This document shows, in pieces, positions 46,054 to 58,100 of a stretch of 64,000 nucleotides of DNA (position 1 is its first letter; every line of letters starts with the position of its first letter). The position numbers and the translations under genes were made by a program. The notes below the pieces were generated by a model. The model searched no databases. It saw only the letters and a program-made list of their open reading frames with translations, and was not told the origin of the DNA. Source of the stretch: Candidatus Zhuqueibacterota bacterium (lineage in GTDB: Bacteria > Zhuqueibacterota > Zhuqueibacteria > Residuimicrobiales > Oceaniaggregativiventaceae); assembly GCA_014728115.1 (NCBI GenBank), contig WJME01000336.1, positions 1 through 64,000 on the forward strand. Direction: 5' to 3'.

Positions 46054-46833
46054 CTAATATCCGCCGCTGGCGCCGCCACCGCCGGACATGCCGCCGCCGA
46101 ATCCTCCGAACCCGCCGCCACCGCCGAACCCGCCACCAAAGCCACCGGAACCGAATCCTCCTCCAAAGCCGGAATGACCACGGTTTCCACCGCCCAGGGC
46201 ACTAAAAATCAGGAAAGGAAAGATCCCCCGCCGGCCAAAAACAAGAAAAAACAAAATAATAGCAATGATCGAACACAAACCGCCAAAAGGAGAATCATCT
46301 CCTTGCGATCGGGATTCGCGTCGTACTCGTGCGGGAATCTCACCGGAAAGCTCTACTCCGGCATCCTGCGCCACCATGGCTGCGATGGTCTGAGACGCTT
46401 GCAAAAATCCCTGACCGAAATTACCTTGCCTTAAATACGGAGCCATATCCTGCCGAATGATATCTCCGGCCCGGGCATCGTTGATCAGGTATTCCAATCC
46501 GTATCCCACCTCGATGCGGATCTTGCGAATACCCGTGACGTTGAGAATCAGGACTCCCCGGTCCTCTCCTCTGAGGCCGATCCCCCAGGTCTCATAAAGA
46601 CGTACCGCATAATCCTCGAATGCATCATCCGGAACCGACTCGATCGTAACGATGACCAGTGCGCTGTTTGTCTTTTCCCACAACTCGGTGGCCAGCTGCT
46701 CTATTTGCTTTTCGTAATTGGCAGGAATGACATTGGCAAAATCATTCACAGCACCCTGATGTTGCGGAAAATCCTGGGCAAACAGGGCATGAGCACTGAA
46801 AAATAATCCGATGAATAAAATCCACTTTTTCAT
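46054..46833 (-). CDS. TPM-domain membrane protein (YgcG-like)
   Basis: The protein has 259 residues. A signal peptide (residues 1-19) precedes a TPM domain (VNDFANVIPANYEKQIEQLA, WGIGLRGEDRGVLILN, RKIRIEVGYGLEYLINDA). A membrane helix (IIAIILFFLVFGRRGIFPF) leads to a Gly-rich tail (GGGFGSGGFGGGFG). TPM proteins have been linked to photosystem or membrane-protein maintenance in other phyla; in most bacteria the role is unknown. The pairing with LemA is widespread. The nucleotidyltransferase lies between them here. Confidence 0.93.
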   Translation of the reverse strand: MKKWILFIGLFFSAHALFAQDFPQHQGAVNDFANVIPANYEKQIEQLATELWEKTNSALVIVTIESVPDDAFEDYAVRLYETWGIGLRGEDRGVLILNVTGIRKIRIEVGYGLEYLINDARAGDIIRQDMAPYLRQGNFGQGFLQASQTIAAMVAQDAGVELSGEIPARVRRESRSQGDDSPFGGLCSIIAIILFFLVFGRRGIFPFLIFSALGGGNRGHSGFGGGFGSGGFGGGFGGGGGFGGFGGGMSGGGGASGGY

Positions 46834-46915
46834 ATCTTGTCGCCTTGTTTCGCGTGATTGTCAAGTCATAAATTACGGCGAAAGTTTGGGAAAATCAAGC
46901 ACCGGTTTAAAAGAT

Positions 46916-46955
46916 GCAAAAAAAAAAGGCAGCCATGTAGCGTAGGGCTGCCTTG
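46916..46955 (-). terminator. Rho-independent terminator of the sdh/frd operon
   Basis: AAGGCAGCC / GGCTGCCTT, a 9-bp stem with an 11-nt loop and a run of T residues on the minus strand, about 45 bp past the sdhB stop. Confidence 0.9.
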
Positions 46956-47000
46956 AAAAACATTCAAGCGCTCGAGGATAATTCCCATTGATTTGCATCG

Positions 47001-47753
47001 TTAATAAGGAATAGCTTTAAAGGCCTCGCGTCGCATGATCGCAATACTGCGGATCGAGATAGATTTTGGACATACGGCCTCACATTCCGCATGATTGGAG
47101 CAATTGCCAAAGCTGGAGGCGTCCATGGCACCGACCATTTGCTGCACGCGTTTGGCCCGCTCCGGATGTCCCTGAGGCAAGAGAGCAAACTGGGCGATCT
47201 TGGCAGCTCCGAACAGCGCAGCCGAGGCATTGGGACAAGCAGCGATACAGGCGCCGCAGCCAATGCAGGTGGCATAATCAAAGGCCTCCTCAGCTGTTTC
47301 TGTGGCAATGGGGATATTGTTGGCATCCGGTGCACTGCCGGTATTGACCGACACATAGCCTCCGGCACGAATGATCGTATCCATGGCCTCGCGATCCACA
47401 ACCAGATCTTTGATGATCTTGAATGCCTTGGCGCGAAAAGGCTCGATCACCATCTCGTCACCGTCCTTATAGTGCCGCATGTGCAACTGGCAGGTGGCGG
47501 TGCGTTTTTCCGGCCCATGTGCGGTACCATCGATGACCACACCACAGGATCCACATATCCCTTCCCGGCAATCGCTGTCAATAGCCACCGGGTCTCTGCC
47601 TTCTTTTTGCAATCCTTCGTTCAGCACATCGATCATCTCCAGAAATGACATATGCGGAGAGACGTCAGGCACCTCATAGGATTCCAGACGGCCTTTGTGC
47701 CCGGCATCCTGCTGGCGCCATATCTTTAATTTTATTTTCATATTCTCACTCAT
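47001..47753 (-). CDS. sdhB: Succinate dehydrogenase/fumarate reductase iron-sulfur subunit
   Basis: The protein has 250 residues. ATG 47753 has AAGGAG upstream and gives MSENMKIKLKIWRQ; the longer frame adds 32 residues that overlap sdhA and have no family match. The [2Fe-2S] ligands are in CREGICGSCGVV with a later Cys (ATCQLHM). The [4Fe-4S] and [3Fe-4S] ligands are in CIGCGACIAACPN and CSNHAECEAVCP. It passes electrons between the flavoprotein and the cytochrome b subunit. The sequence is of the Bacteroidota/epsilon-type non-classical group. Confidence 0.97.
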   Translation of the reverse strand: MSENMKIKLKIWRQQDAGHKGRLESYEVPDVSPHMSFLEMIDVLNEGLQKEGRDPVAIDSDCREGICGSCGVVIDGTAHGPEKRTATCQLHMRHYKDGDEMVIEPFRAKAFKIIKDLVVDREAMDTIIRAGGYVSVNTGSAPDANNIPIATETAEEAFDYATCIGCGACIAACPNASAALFGAAKIAQFALLPQGHPERAKRVQQMVGAMDASSFGNCSNHAECEAVCPKSISIRSIAIMRREAFKAIPY

Positions 47754-47763
47754 AGACAACTCC

Positions 47764-49677
<1,914 letters not shown>

Positions 49678-49678
49678 A

Positions 49679-50368
49679 TCAACCTCCGAAATATAATATC
49701 ACAGGAATCGACACATACCCGGCCGCGATCACCACAGCCAGAACGATACCGGCGCTATAAATGACCGGCGTCAAACGCGGATGATGCACACCCAGCGTCT
49801 GAAAGGCACTCCAAAAACCGTGTCGCAGGTGAAAAAAGACCCAGATCAATCCGACGATATAAGCCAGCGAAATCCACGGATTCTGGAAACTGGTCATGAC
49901 CAGGGTGGAAAAGGCCCGAATAGGCTCACCGTCCACCATGACCGTATACTCTTTACCGCCAAAGATCGCATATTTGAAATGCAAAACATGCAACACCACA
50001 AACACCAGAATGACGAGTCCGGAATAAATCATGGTCTTGGAGGAAAAATTCTTTTTACTGGGCGAACCGGCATCCCTGACCCTCTCGTAACGATCAGGCC
50101 GGGCACTGCGGTTTTGTAATGTGATGACCACAGCAAGATAGATATGAACCAGAAAGACCAGAGCCAGAGCAATCTCTATTGCGATCAGCAACGGTCCAAG
50201 CGAGAGCAGGGTATGTGCATACACATCCAGTGCTTGCGGATTGTCGCCAAGGATTAAAAGGTTGGCCGACAAATGCATGATCAGATAACCCAGCAATCCG
50301 AGACCAAAAAGCGCCAGCACCATTTTCCGCCCCACTGAGGACCGAAAATAAACGAGTCGTTGAGTCAT
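49679..50368 (-). CDS. sdhC: Succinate dehydrogenase cytochrome b558 subunit
   Basis: The protein has 229 residues and five membrane helices, as in the b558-type (di-heme, type B) anchors of Bacteroidota and Bacillus. Heme-ligand histidines are plausible in [34 protein letters not shown] and [15 protein letters not shown]. It anchors the complex and exchanges electrons with quinone. No separate sdhD exists, as expected for this type. It opens the operon behind a good promoter. Confidence 0.95.
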   Translation of the reverse strand: MTQRLVYFRSSVGRKMVLALFGLGLLGYLIMHLSANLLILGDNPQALDVYAHTLLSLGPLLIAIEIALALVFLVHIYLAVVITLQNRSARPDRYERVRDAGSPSKKNFSSKTMIYSGLVILVFVVLHVLHFKYAIFGGKEYTVMVDGEPIRAFSTLVMTSFQNPWISLAYIVGLIWVFFHLRHGFWSAFQTLGVHHPRLTPVIYSAGIVLAVVIAAGYVSIPVILYFGG

Positions 50369-50421
50369 AATTGCCTCTTGAAATGATTGATGTGGAAGGG
50401 ATCAAGTGTTGAGGTTTTTCT

Positions 50422-50450
50422 ATAATACGCATTAATCGAAACAGGATCAA
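50422..50450 (-). promoter_or_regulatory. Sigma-70-type promoter of the sdh/frd operon
   Basis: On the minus strand TTGATC (50450-50445), a 17-base spacer and TATTAT (50427-50422), about 55 bp upstream of sdhC. Confidence 0.6.
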
Positions 50451-50529
50451 GGAGGAATTGGATCGCATATCGATATTACGATAAATTGCGTCAATGGGCT
50501 TTGGGATTTGAGAGGGAGTGAGGGGAGGT

Positions 50530-51366
50530 TTATTTTTCCAGTTGAAGGACGATGGCCCAATAGAGTTTTGACAAGACAGGGAAATGGTTGACAAGCCAAA
50601 CATCCATTTTGTCAAGTGTGGTTTCGAATCTTTTTATTCCAGGGAACCGGGTGAGTTTTCTCAGAAAGAGAAAATATTCCATGTGCAGGATACTGAAATT
50701 TTCCGCAAATCCCTGGATATCTCTGTCTGTGAGCTGGGATCCGCCCGGGGATTCATAGCATCTTGTCGGGATCAGACTGCGTATGTGAATCAACCCCTTG
50801 TACGGAATTCGGGGTTCGAGAAATAGGGCTTTTCCGCCAGGCTTTAAAACCCGGGAGATCTCTTTGCTTGCGAGGTCGAGGTTCAGGTGGTGCAGGATGC
50901 CCATACCCACGACATAATCAAAGGTCTGGTCAGGAAATTCGAGATTCTGTGCCGACATGAGCCGGGCCTGTATAAGGTGCTGCACCTGATTGAACCCGGC
51001 ATTTTTTTGGGTGAGCTCGATCATTTTGGGCGAGATATCGATGCTATCGAGCCTGGCACCTCTTTTGGCGAGATTTACCGAACTGAATCCATACCCGCAT
51101 CCGATGTCGAGAATCCGCTTGCCTTTGACCCGTTCCAGTCGAGAATAAAAAAATCTATGGCTGAGGGGCATGGGCTCATCCGGATCATAACGGAAAATAT
51201 CGCTTTCGAAATCCCGCAGATATTTCTCAGCTTCAGTATCATAAAACTCTCTCTCGAGCCGGTCCTTGAGCTCTAGATTTTCCGATCGTTTCAACGGATT
51301 GTCATACGACGCCCGAATGCGCCTGCCATTCTCGCAATATGCTCTGATTCGCCTGCCGAGATTCAT
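50530..51366 (-). CDS. Class I SAM-dependent methyltransferase
   Basis: The protein has 278 residues. Motif I is RILDIGCGYGFSSVNLAKRGA, the acidic end of strand 2 is LDSIDISPKMIELTQ, and FDYVVGMGILHHLNL and LKPGGKALFLEPR are motifs post-II and III. This is a UbiE/Methyltransf_11-type enzyme of unknown substrate. GAGGAG lies close to the ATG. It lies upstream of the sdh promoter in the same direction, with no evident functional link; quinone modification is a possible but unsupported idea. Confidence 0.86.
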   Translation of the reverse strand: MNLGRRIRAYCENGRRIRASYDNPLKRSENLELKDRLEREFYDTEAEKYLRDFESDIFRYDPDEPMPLSHRFFYSRLERVKGKRILDIGCGYGFSSVNLAKRGARLDSIDISPKMIELTQKNAGFNQVQHLIQARLMSAQNLEFPDQTFDYVVGMGILHHLNLDLASKEISRVLKPGGKALFLEPRIPYKGLIHIRSLIPTRCYESPGGSQLTDRDIQGFAENFSILHMEYFLFLRKLTRFPGIKRFETTLDKMDVWLVNHFPVLSKLYWAIVLQLEK

Positions 51367-51521
51367 TATTCTCCTCGAGTTCTACCACGCCAGTGTCCGA
51401 TTTTTTATTGACCACCATGGGAAACAAAGGGACAGAAAGATATAAACTCCTTTATCACATGGTCTCCTGTTCCCTCCGTCACTTTGTCTCTTCGTCTCTT
51501 CCTCACTCACTCCTTCACATA

Positions 51522-53282
51522 TCACAACTCGATCTCTTTACCCAAAATCCCTCCGCGGACAGAATCAACCCTGATCATCGCACGGTCATTTCCCTTGACG
51601 ATCCATCGTACCTGCACCGTGTCCATACCCTTGATCGTTTCCACGTGGAGGGTCCCGGGATGGTGGGTCTGTTCCTGTACATGTTTGAGGTATGGATCGA
51701 GAACTGTGAATCCGGTGATCACCTGCATGTCATCCCCGGTTATCGAGACGCGATCCGGAAGAGTAATGCCGTTTTTCACATCCCAGTCCGAGCGGGTAGG
51801 AATGATGCGCTGATTATGCACAATAACATCGACTTGCAACAGCCCATCTTTCAGCTCTTTTACATGTACGGAATCGATGGCGAGTTTGGGCATCTGGTCG
51901 GCATGAAACAGGGTAAAGGCCATATTGCGATGGCACATCTCTTCGATCAGAAACGATGGAGCTGTGCGCGTCCAGTTCTTTTTGACACCCCCAATCTCGA
52001 TCTTGCCATATTGTGGATGGTCGATGGGCGTCCATTCGACAATCCCTTCCCCAAAGAGCAGCAGGCGGTCGAAACGATAGACATCTTTTTGGCGACCGAA
52101 CCAGCCCTGTTCGTTGTTTTCATCCTTGAACATATTCAGGGAACTCCACAGTTCGTTCGTGAATGTATAGATTCCCCGGCCGCCATAGAGCCAGTCCAGT
52201 TCCCCGCCGACCGCAGAATACATGTCTTTATATAGCACGACATAGCGATAAAACGGCAAGATTTCCTCACCCTTTTGGGCCAAAAAATCATAAATCTGCG
52301 TATCTTCACGGGTATAGACCTCGGTATCGGCTTTGCTGCCCGGTCCCCGAACAAACATACCGCCCGAGTTGTGATAGGACTGGGCTCCGGCAATATTGGG
52401 GTGGTCGACGACAAATTCGGCCACAGCCCGGTTTTCAGGAATGGAGAACGGATACTGATCCGACCCGTATTGAATATATTCCGGCACCCAGCTAAACGCC
52501 CAGTTGCGGTTAGGATCATAGTACCCTGGCCCATCTTCATTGATCCGGCCATCGCCGTCGTTATCCTTGCCTTCCCATCCCAGGATCGTATACTTGCCGG
52601 GCTGGTCCGGCTCAGCTCGCTTGAGCATGCGCGGGTGTTCGGGATCCTCGATATATCGCCCGGCTGGATCGAGCTTGCGCATCTGAACGATCGAGCCGTC
52701 ATTGTTCAGGTCATCATAGCCGTCTTCATCTACCAGGCCATCGCCGTCATCATCTCTGGGCAGCATCCCCGAACGGGGTGAATGAGGGGTATTGGGATGG
52801 TGGATAAACCAGTCCCGCGCATCGGGATTGATCGTAGGCACGATATAAAACACGACCCGGTCGAGCAGGTCGGTGATCCACTCGATTTTGCCATATGACT
52901 CGGTCAGATACCATGCGGTATACAGCGCCACCTCGCTGCCCTGAATCTCGTTCGAATGAATATTGCCATCGATATAGAATCCGGGTTTGTTTTCGGGGTT
53001 TCCGCCCTGTTTAGAGGTCACCGTAAGCAGATAAAGAGGCTGGCCTTGAACAGATTCACCGATCGTAGAACGCGATACCAGATCCGGATAAGCAATGGCG
53101 ATGCGTTCGCCAATGTCGGCCAGTTCCTGAGAGTCATAATAGCGATTCCACACGATACTGACTTTTGGGTCATTGGGCGCACCCATGGCCTTGAAGCTGC
53201 TCTGCACCGGCACCTGATTTTGGGCCAGGGCCAGGCTGGCCAGTAGAAAAAGTATGCTCGAAATATATGTGAATGTTTTCAT
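51522..53282 (-). CDS. Secreted M14 zinc carboxypeptidase
   Basis: The protein has 586 residues. ATG 53282 (TGAGGA upstream) opens a signal peptide ending at LALAQ. The M14 active site is intact: H109 and E112 in DGNIHSNEIQG, the substrate Arg in DPNRNW, the third zinc His in AQSYHNSGG, and the catalytic Glu in YTFTNELW. Between the zinc ligands lies an insert of Asp-rich loops (DDDGDGLVDEDG, DNDGDGRINEDG) that probably bind calcium. The C-terminal 110 residues form an Ig-like module. It probably trims peptides outside the cell. It lies 43 bp after a divergent paralogue. Confidence 0.91.
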   Translation of the reverse strand: MKTFTYISSILFLLASLALAQNQVPVQSSFKAMGAPNDPKVSIVWNRYYDSQELADIGERIAIAYPDLVSRSTIGESVQGQPLYLLTVTSKQGGNPENKPGFYIDGNIHSNEIQGSEVALYTAWYLTESYGKIEWITDLLDRVVFYIVPTINPDARDWFIHHPNTPHSPRSGMLPRDDDGDGLVDEDGYDDLNNDGSIVQMRKLDPAGRYIEDPEHPRMLKRAEPDQPGKYTILGWEGKDNDGDGRINEDGPGYYDPNRNWAFSWVPEYIQYGSDQYPFSIPENRAVAEFVVDHPNIAGAQSYHNSGGMFVRGPGSKADTEVYTREDTQIYDFLAQKGEEILPFYRYVVLYKDMYSAVGGELDWLYGGRGIYTFTNELWSSLNMFKDENNEQGWFGRQKDVYRFDRLLLFGEGIVEWTPIDHPQYGKIEIGGVKKNWTRTAPSFLIEEMCHRNMAFTLFHADQMPKLAIDSVHVKELKDGLLQVDVIVHNQRIIPTRSDWDVKNGITLPDRVSITGDDMQVITGFTVLDPYLKHVQEQTHHPGTLHVETIKGMDTVQVRWIVKGNDRAMIRVDSVRGGILGKEIEL

Positions 53283-53325
53283 AAAATCCTCATTTGATCT
53301 CATCATAAATCCTGACAACAACCGG

Positions 53326-54981
53326 CTAGTCATTTTTCAGTTCCAACAGATATTCAGCACGACCTGCAGCAGGCGATTCGGCCAGCAACCGGAGATCGTT
53401 TTGACGGGTTTGCAGTACCCACTCTATTTTGTCGTGGCTGCTGAACCCCTCCAGCCGGTCGAGCGTCAGTCGCTCCTGGCCGCTGATCAGACGGCCACCG
53501 GACGGCAGCTCGATGCTGACTCTGATCTTGGGCACCCATTTCATACGGCTGCCGATCTCGCTGGCTGTGGGCAAAAAACCACTGTTATGCAGAACCGCTT
53601 CGATACGGTAGACATTTTCCCCCAGAGAAACAGCGCGTACATGATCCCACTGCAGCTGTGGCCGCAAATCGACAAATTGCGACAGCAGAGATTCATGCTT
53701 TTCAGCCAGGGCATCGAGAGAATCTGCTGGAGGCACAAAACCGAAAAAGGGATGAAATCCCCCCACCCTGACCGTACGACCGGGGAAATCCTCATGTTCG
53801 ATGGATTTCCAGGCTGTAAAGCCATCGCCGATGTGCCGGCTATACTGGATCCACCGGCGTTTTTGTTGCAGATCGTTATCCTCGGTCTTGACTGAATCTT
53901 TGGAAACCTGCGGTGGCCACCACGCCGATGCCGCGACGGAATAGCGTCCGGTGTGGAAATAAGCCCATTCCGGCAGTGCCCCTTGTCCGAATTGCGCTTC
54001 CGGGGCATTCTCGGGCTTGAGAGTATCCTGGTAGAGCCGAGTCATATAACGATAATAGGAAGCGTCTGCCGCCGGGACGAGCTTGAGATCTTTTTTGACA
54101 TCGCGATCCGGTTCACCTGCGTGCTCATTTTTTTCAGCTTTCCAGGGCTCGATGAGATTGTGATGACGCGAAAATGAATACACCATAAAAATATTGGCAT
54201 GGCTGAACACAAAATCCGCCACAGCCTTGCTCTCCAACTCGCTCATCTGAAAAAGGCCGCTGTGCTTGGCGAAAAAAGGATAATCATAGGTGAAATTCTT
54301 GTTGAGATCCACCCCACCCACCGGATCTTCATCGATCTTGCCGTCTTTGTCATTGTCTTTGCCTTCGGGCAAGAGTTTATAGCGGCCGGTTTCGCCCTTT
54401 TCCTTGTCTGCTTTACGCATGATTTCGGGATAGAGAGAATCAGCCATCCACTCGCCGGCCGGGTCCTCGATCAGCATCCACGTGATCAGGCCATCACCAT
54501 CGAGGTCGTCATGCCCGTCTTCATCGATACGCGCATCTCGGTCATCGTCATAGGCATGGCCATTGATAAACGATTCGCTCTGTGGTACGGCAAAATAGGC
54601 CATGGCGGCATCAGGATTCAATCTGGGAATCCAGTAAAAGGTCACGGAATCCAACAATGCCGGATTGGATTGCAGGTTTTCCGCCCACGTTTCGATGACT
54701 CGCAAAGCGATTTCGGTGCTGGTGAGATCCGGGCCCTCGAGTCCGGAGATATATAGCACCGCCGGATGCGTCTGTGCCTCTGGTGTACCCAGAGTCAACA
54801 GCCAGATATCATGTCCCGCCGGACTCTTTGTCAGCGATTGCACGGTCATGATCTCTGTGAATCGTTCTCGCATCTGCATGACCTTTTTTGTCAGTTGCTG
54901 TTGTGTGTGGATATCCTGAGCCGTCGCAGTGACTGTCATAAGCGATAGAATCATCAGGATACCGAGCCATTTTCTGGCCAT
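53326..54981 (-). CDS. Secreted M14-like pseudo-peptidase
   Basis: The protein has 551 residues with a signal peptide (LGILMILSLMTVTATAQ). It aligns with its downstream neighbour over the whole M14 domain, including the Asp-rich inserts (DDDRDARIDEDG, DNDKDGKIDED). The key residues have changed: the zinc HxxE becomes E82-GP-D85 (SGLEGPDLTSTE), the substrate Arg becomes Lys (DLNKNF), and the region of the catalytic Glu reads YSVAASAWW. Peptidase activity is therefore unlikely. It could bind peptides or partner the active enzyme. The frame is intact and well used, so it is not a decaying pseudogene. Confidence 0.82.
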   Translation of the reverse strand: MARKWLGILMILSLMTVTATAQDIHTQQQLTKKVMQMRERFTEIMTVQSLTKSPAGHDIWLLTLGTPEAQTHPAVLYISGLEGPDLTSTEIALRVIETWAENLQSNPALLDSVTFYWIPRLNPDAAMAYFAVPQSESFINGHAYDDDRDARIDEDGHDDLDGDGLITWMLIEDPAGEWMADSLYPEIMRKADKEKGETGRYKLLPEGKDNDKDGKIDEDPVGGVDLNKNFTYDYPFFAKHSGLFQMSELESKAVADFVFSHANIFMVYSFSRHHNLIEPWKAEKNEHAGEPDRDVKKDLKLVPAADASYYRYMTRLYQDTLKPENAPEAQFGQGALPEWAYFHTGRYSVAASAWWPPQVSKDSVKTEDNDLQQKRRWIQYSRHIGDGFTAWKSIEHEDFPGRTVRVGGFHPFFGFVPPADSLDALAEKHESLLSQFVDLRPQLQWDHVRAVSLGENVYRIEAVLHNSGFLPTASEIGSRMKWVPKIRVSIELPSGGRLISGQERLTLDRLEGFSSHDKIEWVLQTRQNDLRLLAESPAAGRAEYLLELKND

Positions 54982-55184
54982 GTTTCTTCCTTTCTGCTTG
55001 CCGATCCTGTTAGAATCAGCGGTTCTATCATCATCGGTTAATAGTTAAACGCAAAGAGAATTCAATGCTTGTATATTATTCTAGGTTGATTGTATGATTT
55101 TGCTACATTGACACATACCGTGCCTTTATTATTTAGAACTGTCGAAAATAACGACTGTACATGGAAAATACAAGGAGAAAACCC

Positions 55185-58100
55185 ATGAAAGGCCTGTTGA
55201 CCTGGCTATTCGGCTCGATTCTCCTCTCTGGCGTTTTGGCACAATCCCCTGAAAACGAATTACTTTTTTCAACGCAACATCTCGATTATGGTTCGATTCC
55301 TGTACGCGCAAAAACTTTACAATTCGTGGCCATCAAGAATCCCCATGAACACAATATCCGGATCACTGGCATCTCTACCGATCATTCCGCTTATCAGGTG
55401 AGCATTGACAGCAGTCAGATCCTGCCCCCTGTTCCGCCGCCCCTGGGGTCGCCCGTGACCCAGGCAGACTGGCTCGAACAGCCGCTGACCTTAAAGCCGG
55501 ACCAGAGCATACTCCTGACCATCACTTTTATTCCTCAGACCATCGGATCTGCCCCCGGGGAGCTGATCATTTCTACTGAAAATGACAATTATGCAATCCA
55601 AATAACCGGATACGGTTATGAAATGTGGACGACAAGATGGCAAATCTCTGCCCATGAAACAGAATGGTTCGATCAGCAGAACAGCATCCGGGGAATGGCT
55701 TTCGCAGCTCAAAAGGGACACCTCTACATTGCCGGACGAAATGCCATCCATTGTCTGGATGCCGAAACCGGCAAGCGCGTCAAAGAGATTGCACTGCCCA
55801 AAGAGATCAAGGAATCGATTCCCGGTCGTATTGTGGTTACCCGGAAAGGAAAACTCATCATCGGAAATATCGCTCCGCAGAACGACTCGTTTGTTTTGTA
55901 TACGTACGCACATGAGGATTCGCAGGCGGTCAAGATCTTTGAGGGCAAATTAAAAGGGAGAAACGGCGACGCCCTCGCTGTTCACAACAACGGAAATGAT
56001 CTCGAAATTTATGTTTCGGGACTGGACAACGAACTGGTGCATGTGCTTCGGCAGACAAAAGAGGATACTTTTTTTCTCTTGCACTCTGTTGCGTTACCCA
56101 CAGCAGGTGCGGCCGGTTATTCCATATCTCCTGCGATGGATGCTGAGCACTGCTTTATCACCGGACCGGATCAACCCCTTCGATACATCCGCAACGATGG
56201 TACCGTGCTTAAAGAGATCGACGATCACACGGGCACAACCTGTTCCTTTTTCAGTATTGAAAAAAAGAATGGTCACACACGTCAGTTTGTGGCCCTGGCC
56301 ACAGGAACCCGACCGGGAACCCAGATCATCGAATGCCTGGGCACCCCGGGTGACTCGTTGTGCAGCCTGGTGCATGCAGTGGGAGCCCCAACGTTTGCAT
56401 TTGCACAAGGTGATAATCCCCTGGGCATCGCTCAAGTGCTCTATGACTCACAATACCATCAGCTCCTGGAAATGGTCAGCAACGTGGGTGTGGCCGCATT
56501 CGACATGAAGAGCATCGAGCCGGATGCGATCATTCCCAGCGGAAGCATTGCAGGCGCAGTGTGGTCAAATCATTCACAGGAGCCCCTCACAGCCAGGCTC
56601 TATCTTGAGGATTCCCCGTTTGAGGCCTTTACCGACGAAGCCGGAAAATTCCGAATTCAGCAGGTGCCGATCGGGAACCATATCATCGTCTGCAATGCCC
56701 GGGACCATTTTCTCGTCCGGGACACTCTGCAGGTCATGGCCGACACCACGATCATTAAAAATTTTCATCTCGATATCAAGACCTATCCGCCGGTGCGATT
56801 GACCGTACAGACCCGAGCAACCGAGGCGCACCTGAGCTGGAATCTGCAGCGACCCGATACCCTGATCGCCTATCACGACGATGAACCGGCCAGCGGTTGG
56901 TTTCAGAAACAAAACCGTGCCTATGGAGTGATCTTTGACTTGCAACAGGTCCCTGGGGCGACCATCGAACAGCTCGATTTCTGTCACTATAGCTGGCAGA
57001 CACAGCAGGGTCCATACGACTATCGGGTACATCTCTTTGACTGGCAGGACTCTACACTGATCACTTCTTTCCAGCAGGTTGCGCAGGATGCCTATGCTGA
57101 GCCCAAATGGGAATATGCCATCGACCTGGGATCGCGGGAATGGGTTCCTCTGCTCGGGGTTTTTATAGAGCCGCTGAGCGGCACTCCGGATGATGCTCAT
57201 CCTGCGCTTTCAACAGATAATTCTGTTCCGGCTGTTCGCGGCACCAGCATGCTTGTCATGGATATCGAAAATCCCTTTGACAGTGTCATCGATGCTGTGG
57301 ATCAAAATCCGGGAATGGGTGATTTTCTCATGGACCTGTGGATCGATGTGCCTGATCAGCATCAAAAGGCAATTAAACAACCTGCCCCGGCAATGGCTTT
57401 TGTTGCGTCTGCGGCCAGGGGCGAAACCTCGGAACGAGGGTTGCTCAGCAGGGATATGCAGATCGTCAAGATGCCACACATGCAAACCGAACGGCTGACC
57501 GGATTTCAGTTATTCAGAGGCATCAACCAAGAGCGCCTTGAACGCTTAGCCGAGGTACCGGCGGATGAACAGAGGTTTATCGACCACAGTCCTGTGGCCG
57601 ACACGACCCTGGTCTATGGCATCAGTGCGATCTATGATATCGGCCAGAGCGACACTGTGGTTACCCCTTACCATCATCCTCCCCTGCTGCCGATCGGCGA
57701 GGCCAGAAAAGACAGTGACCTGGATTTTGTACCGGATTTTCTGGGCAACATCGTCACCGTGCACGGTACCATAACGAGTCCGAATTTTAGTCCAAGCCGC
57801 TCAAACTTTTTTCTCCAAGACAGCACAGCGGGCATCAACTTGTTTTCCGAGCATCACGACCTCACCGCCTCCTATGAGCTGGCTGCGGGAGATCAAGTCT
57901 ATATCACCGGACAAATCGCACAGGTCCGTGGACTGACACAGATGTTATTGTCCGATGCGGCCCACTTTACCCTGGTAAGCCGGGGAAACCCGTTGCCGGA
58001 TACCGTACAAACTAGCCTGTCGGTTCTGGGTGAATCGCTGGAATCGCAGTTGCTTTATATTCCGGAGCTCCGGCTCGTAAAGCCGGAGGCCTGGCCCCCG

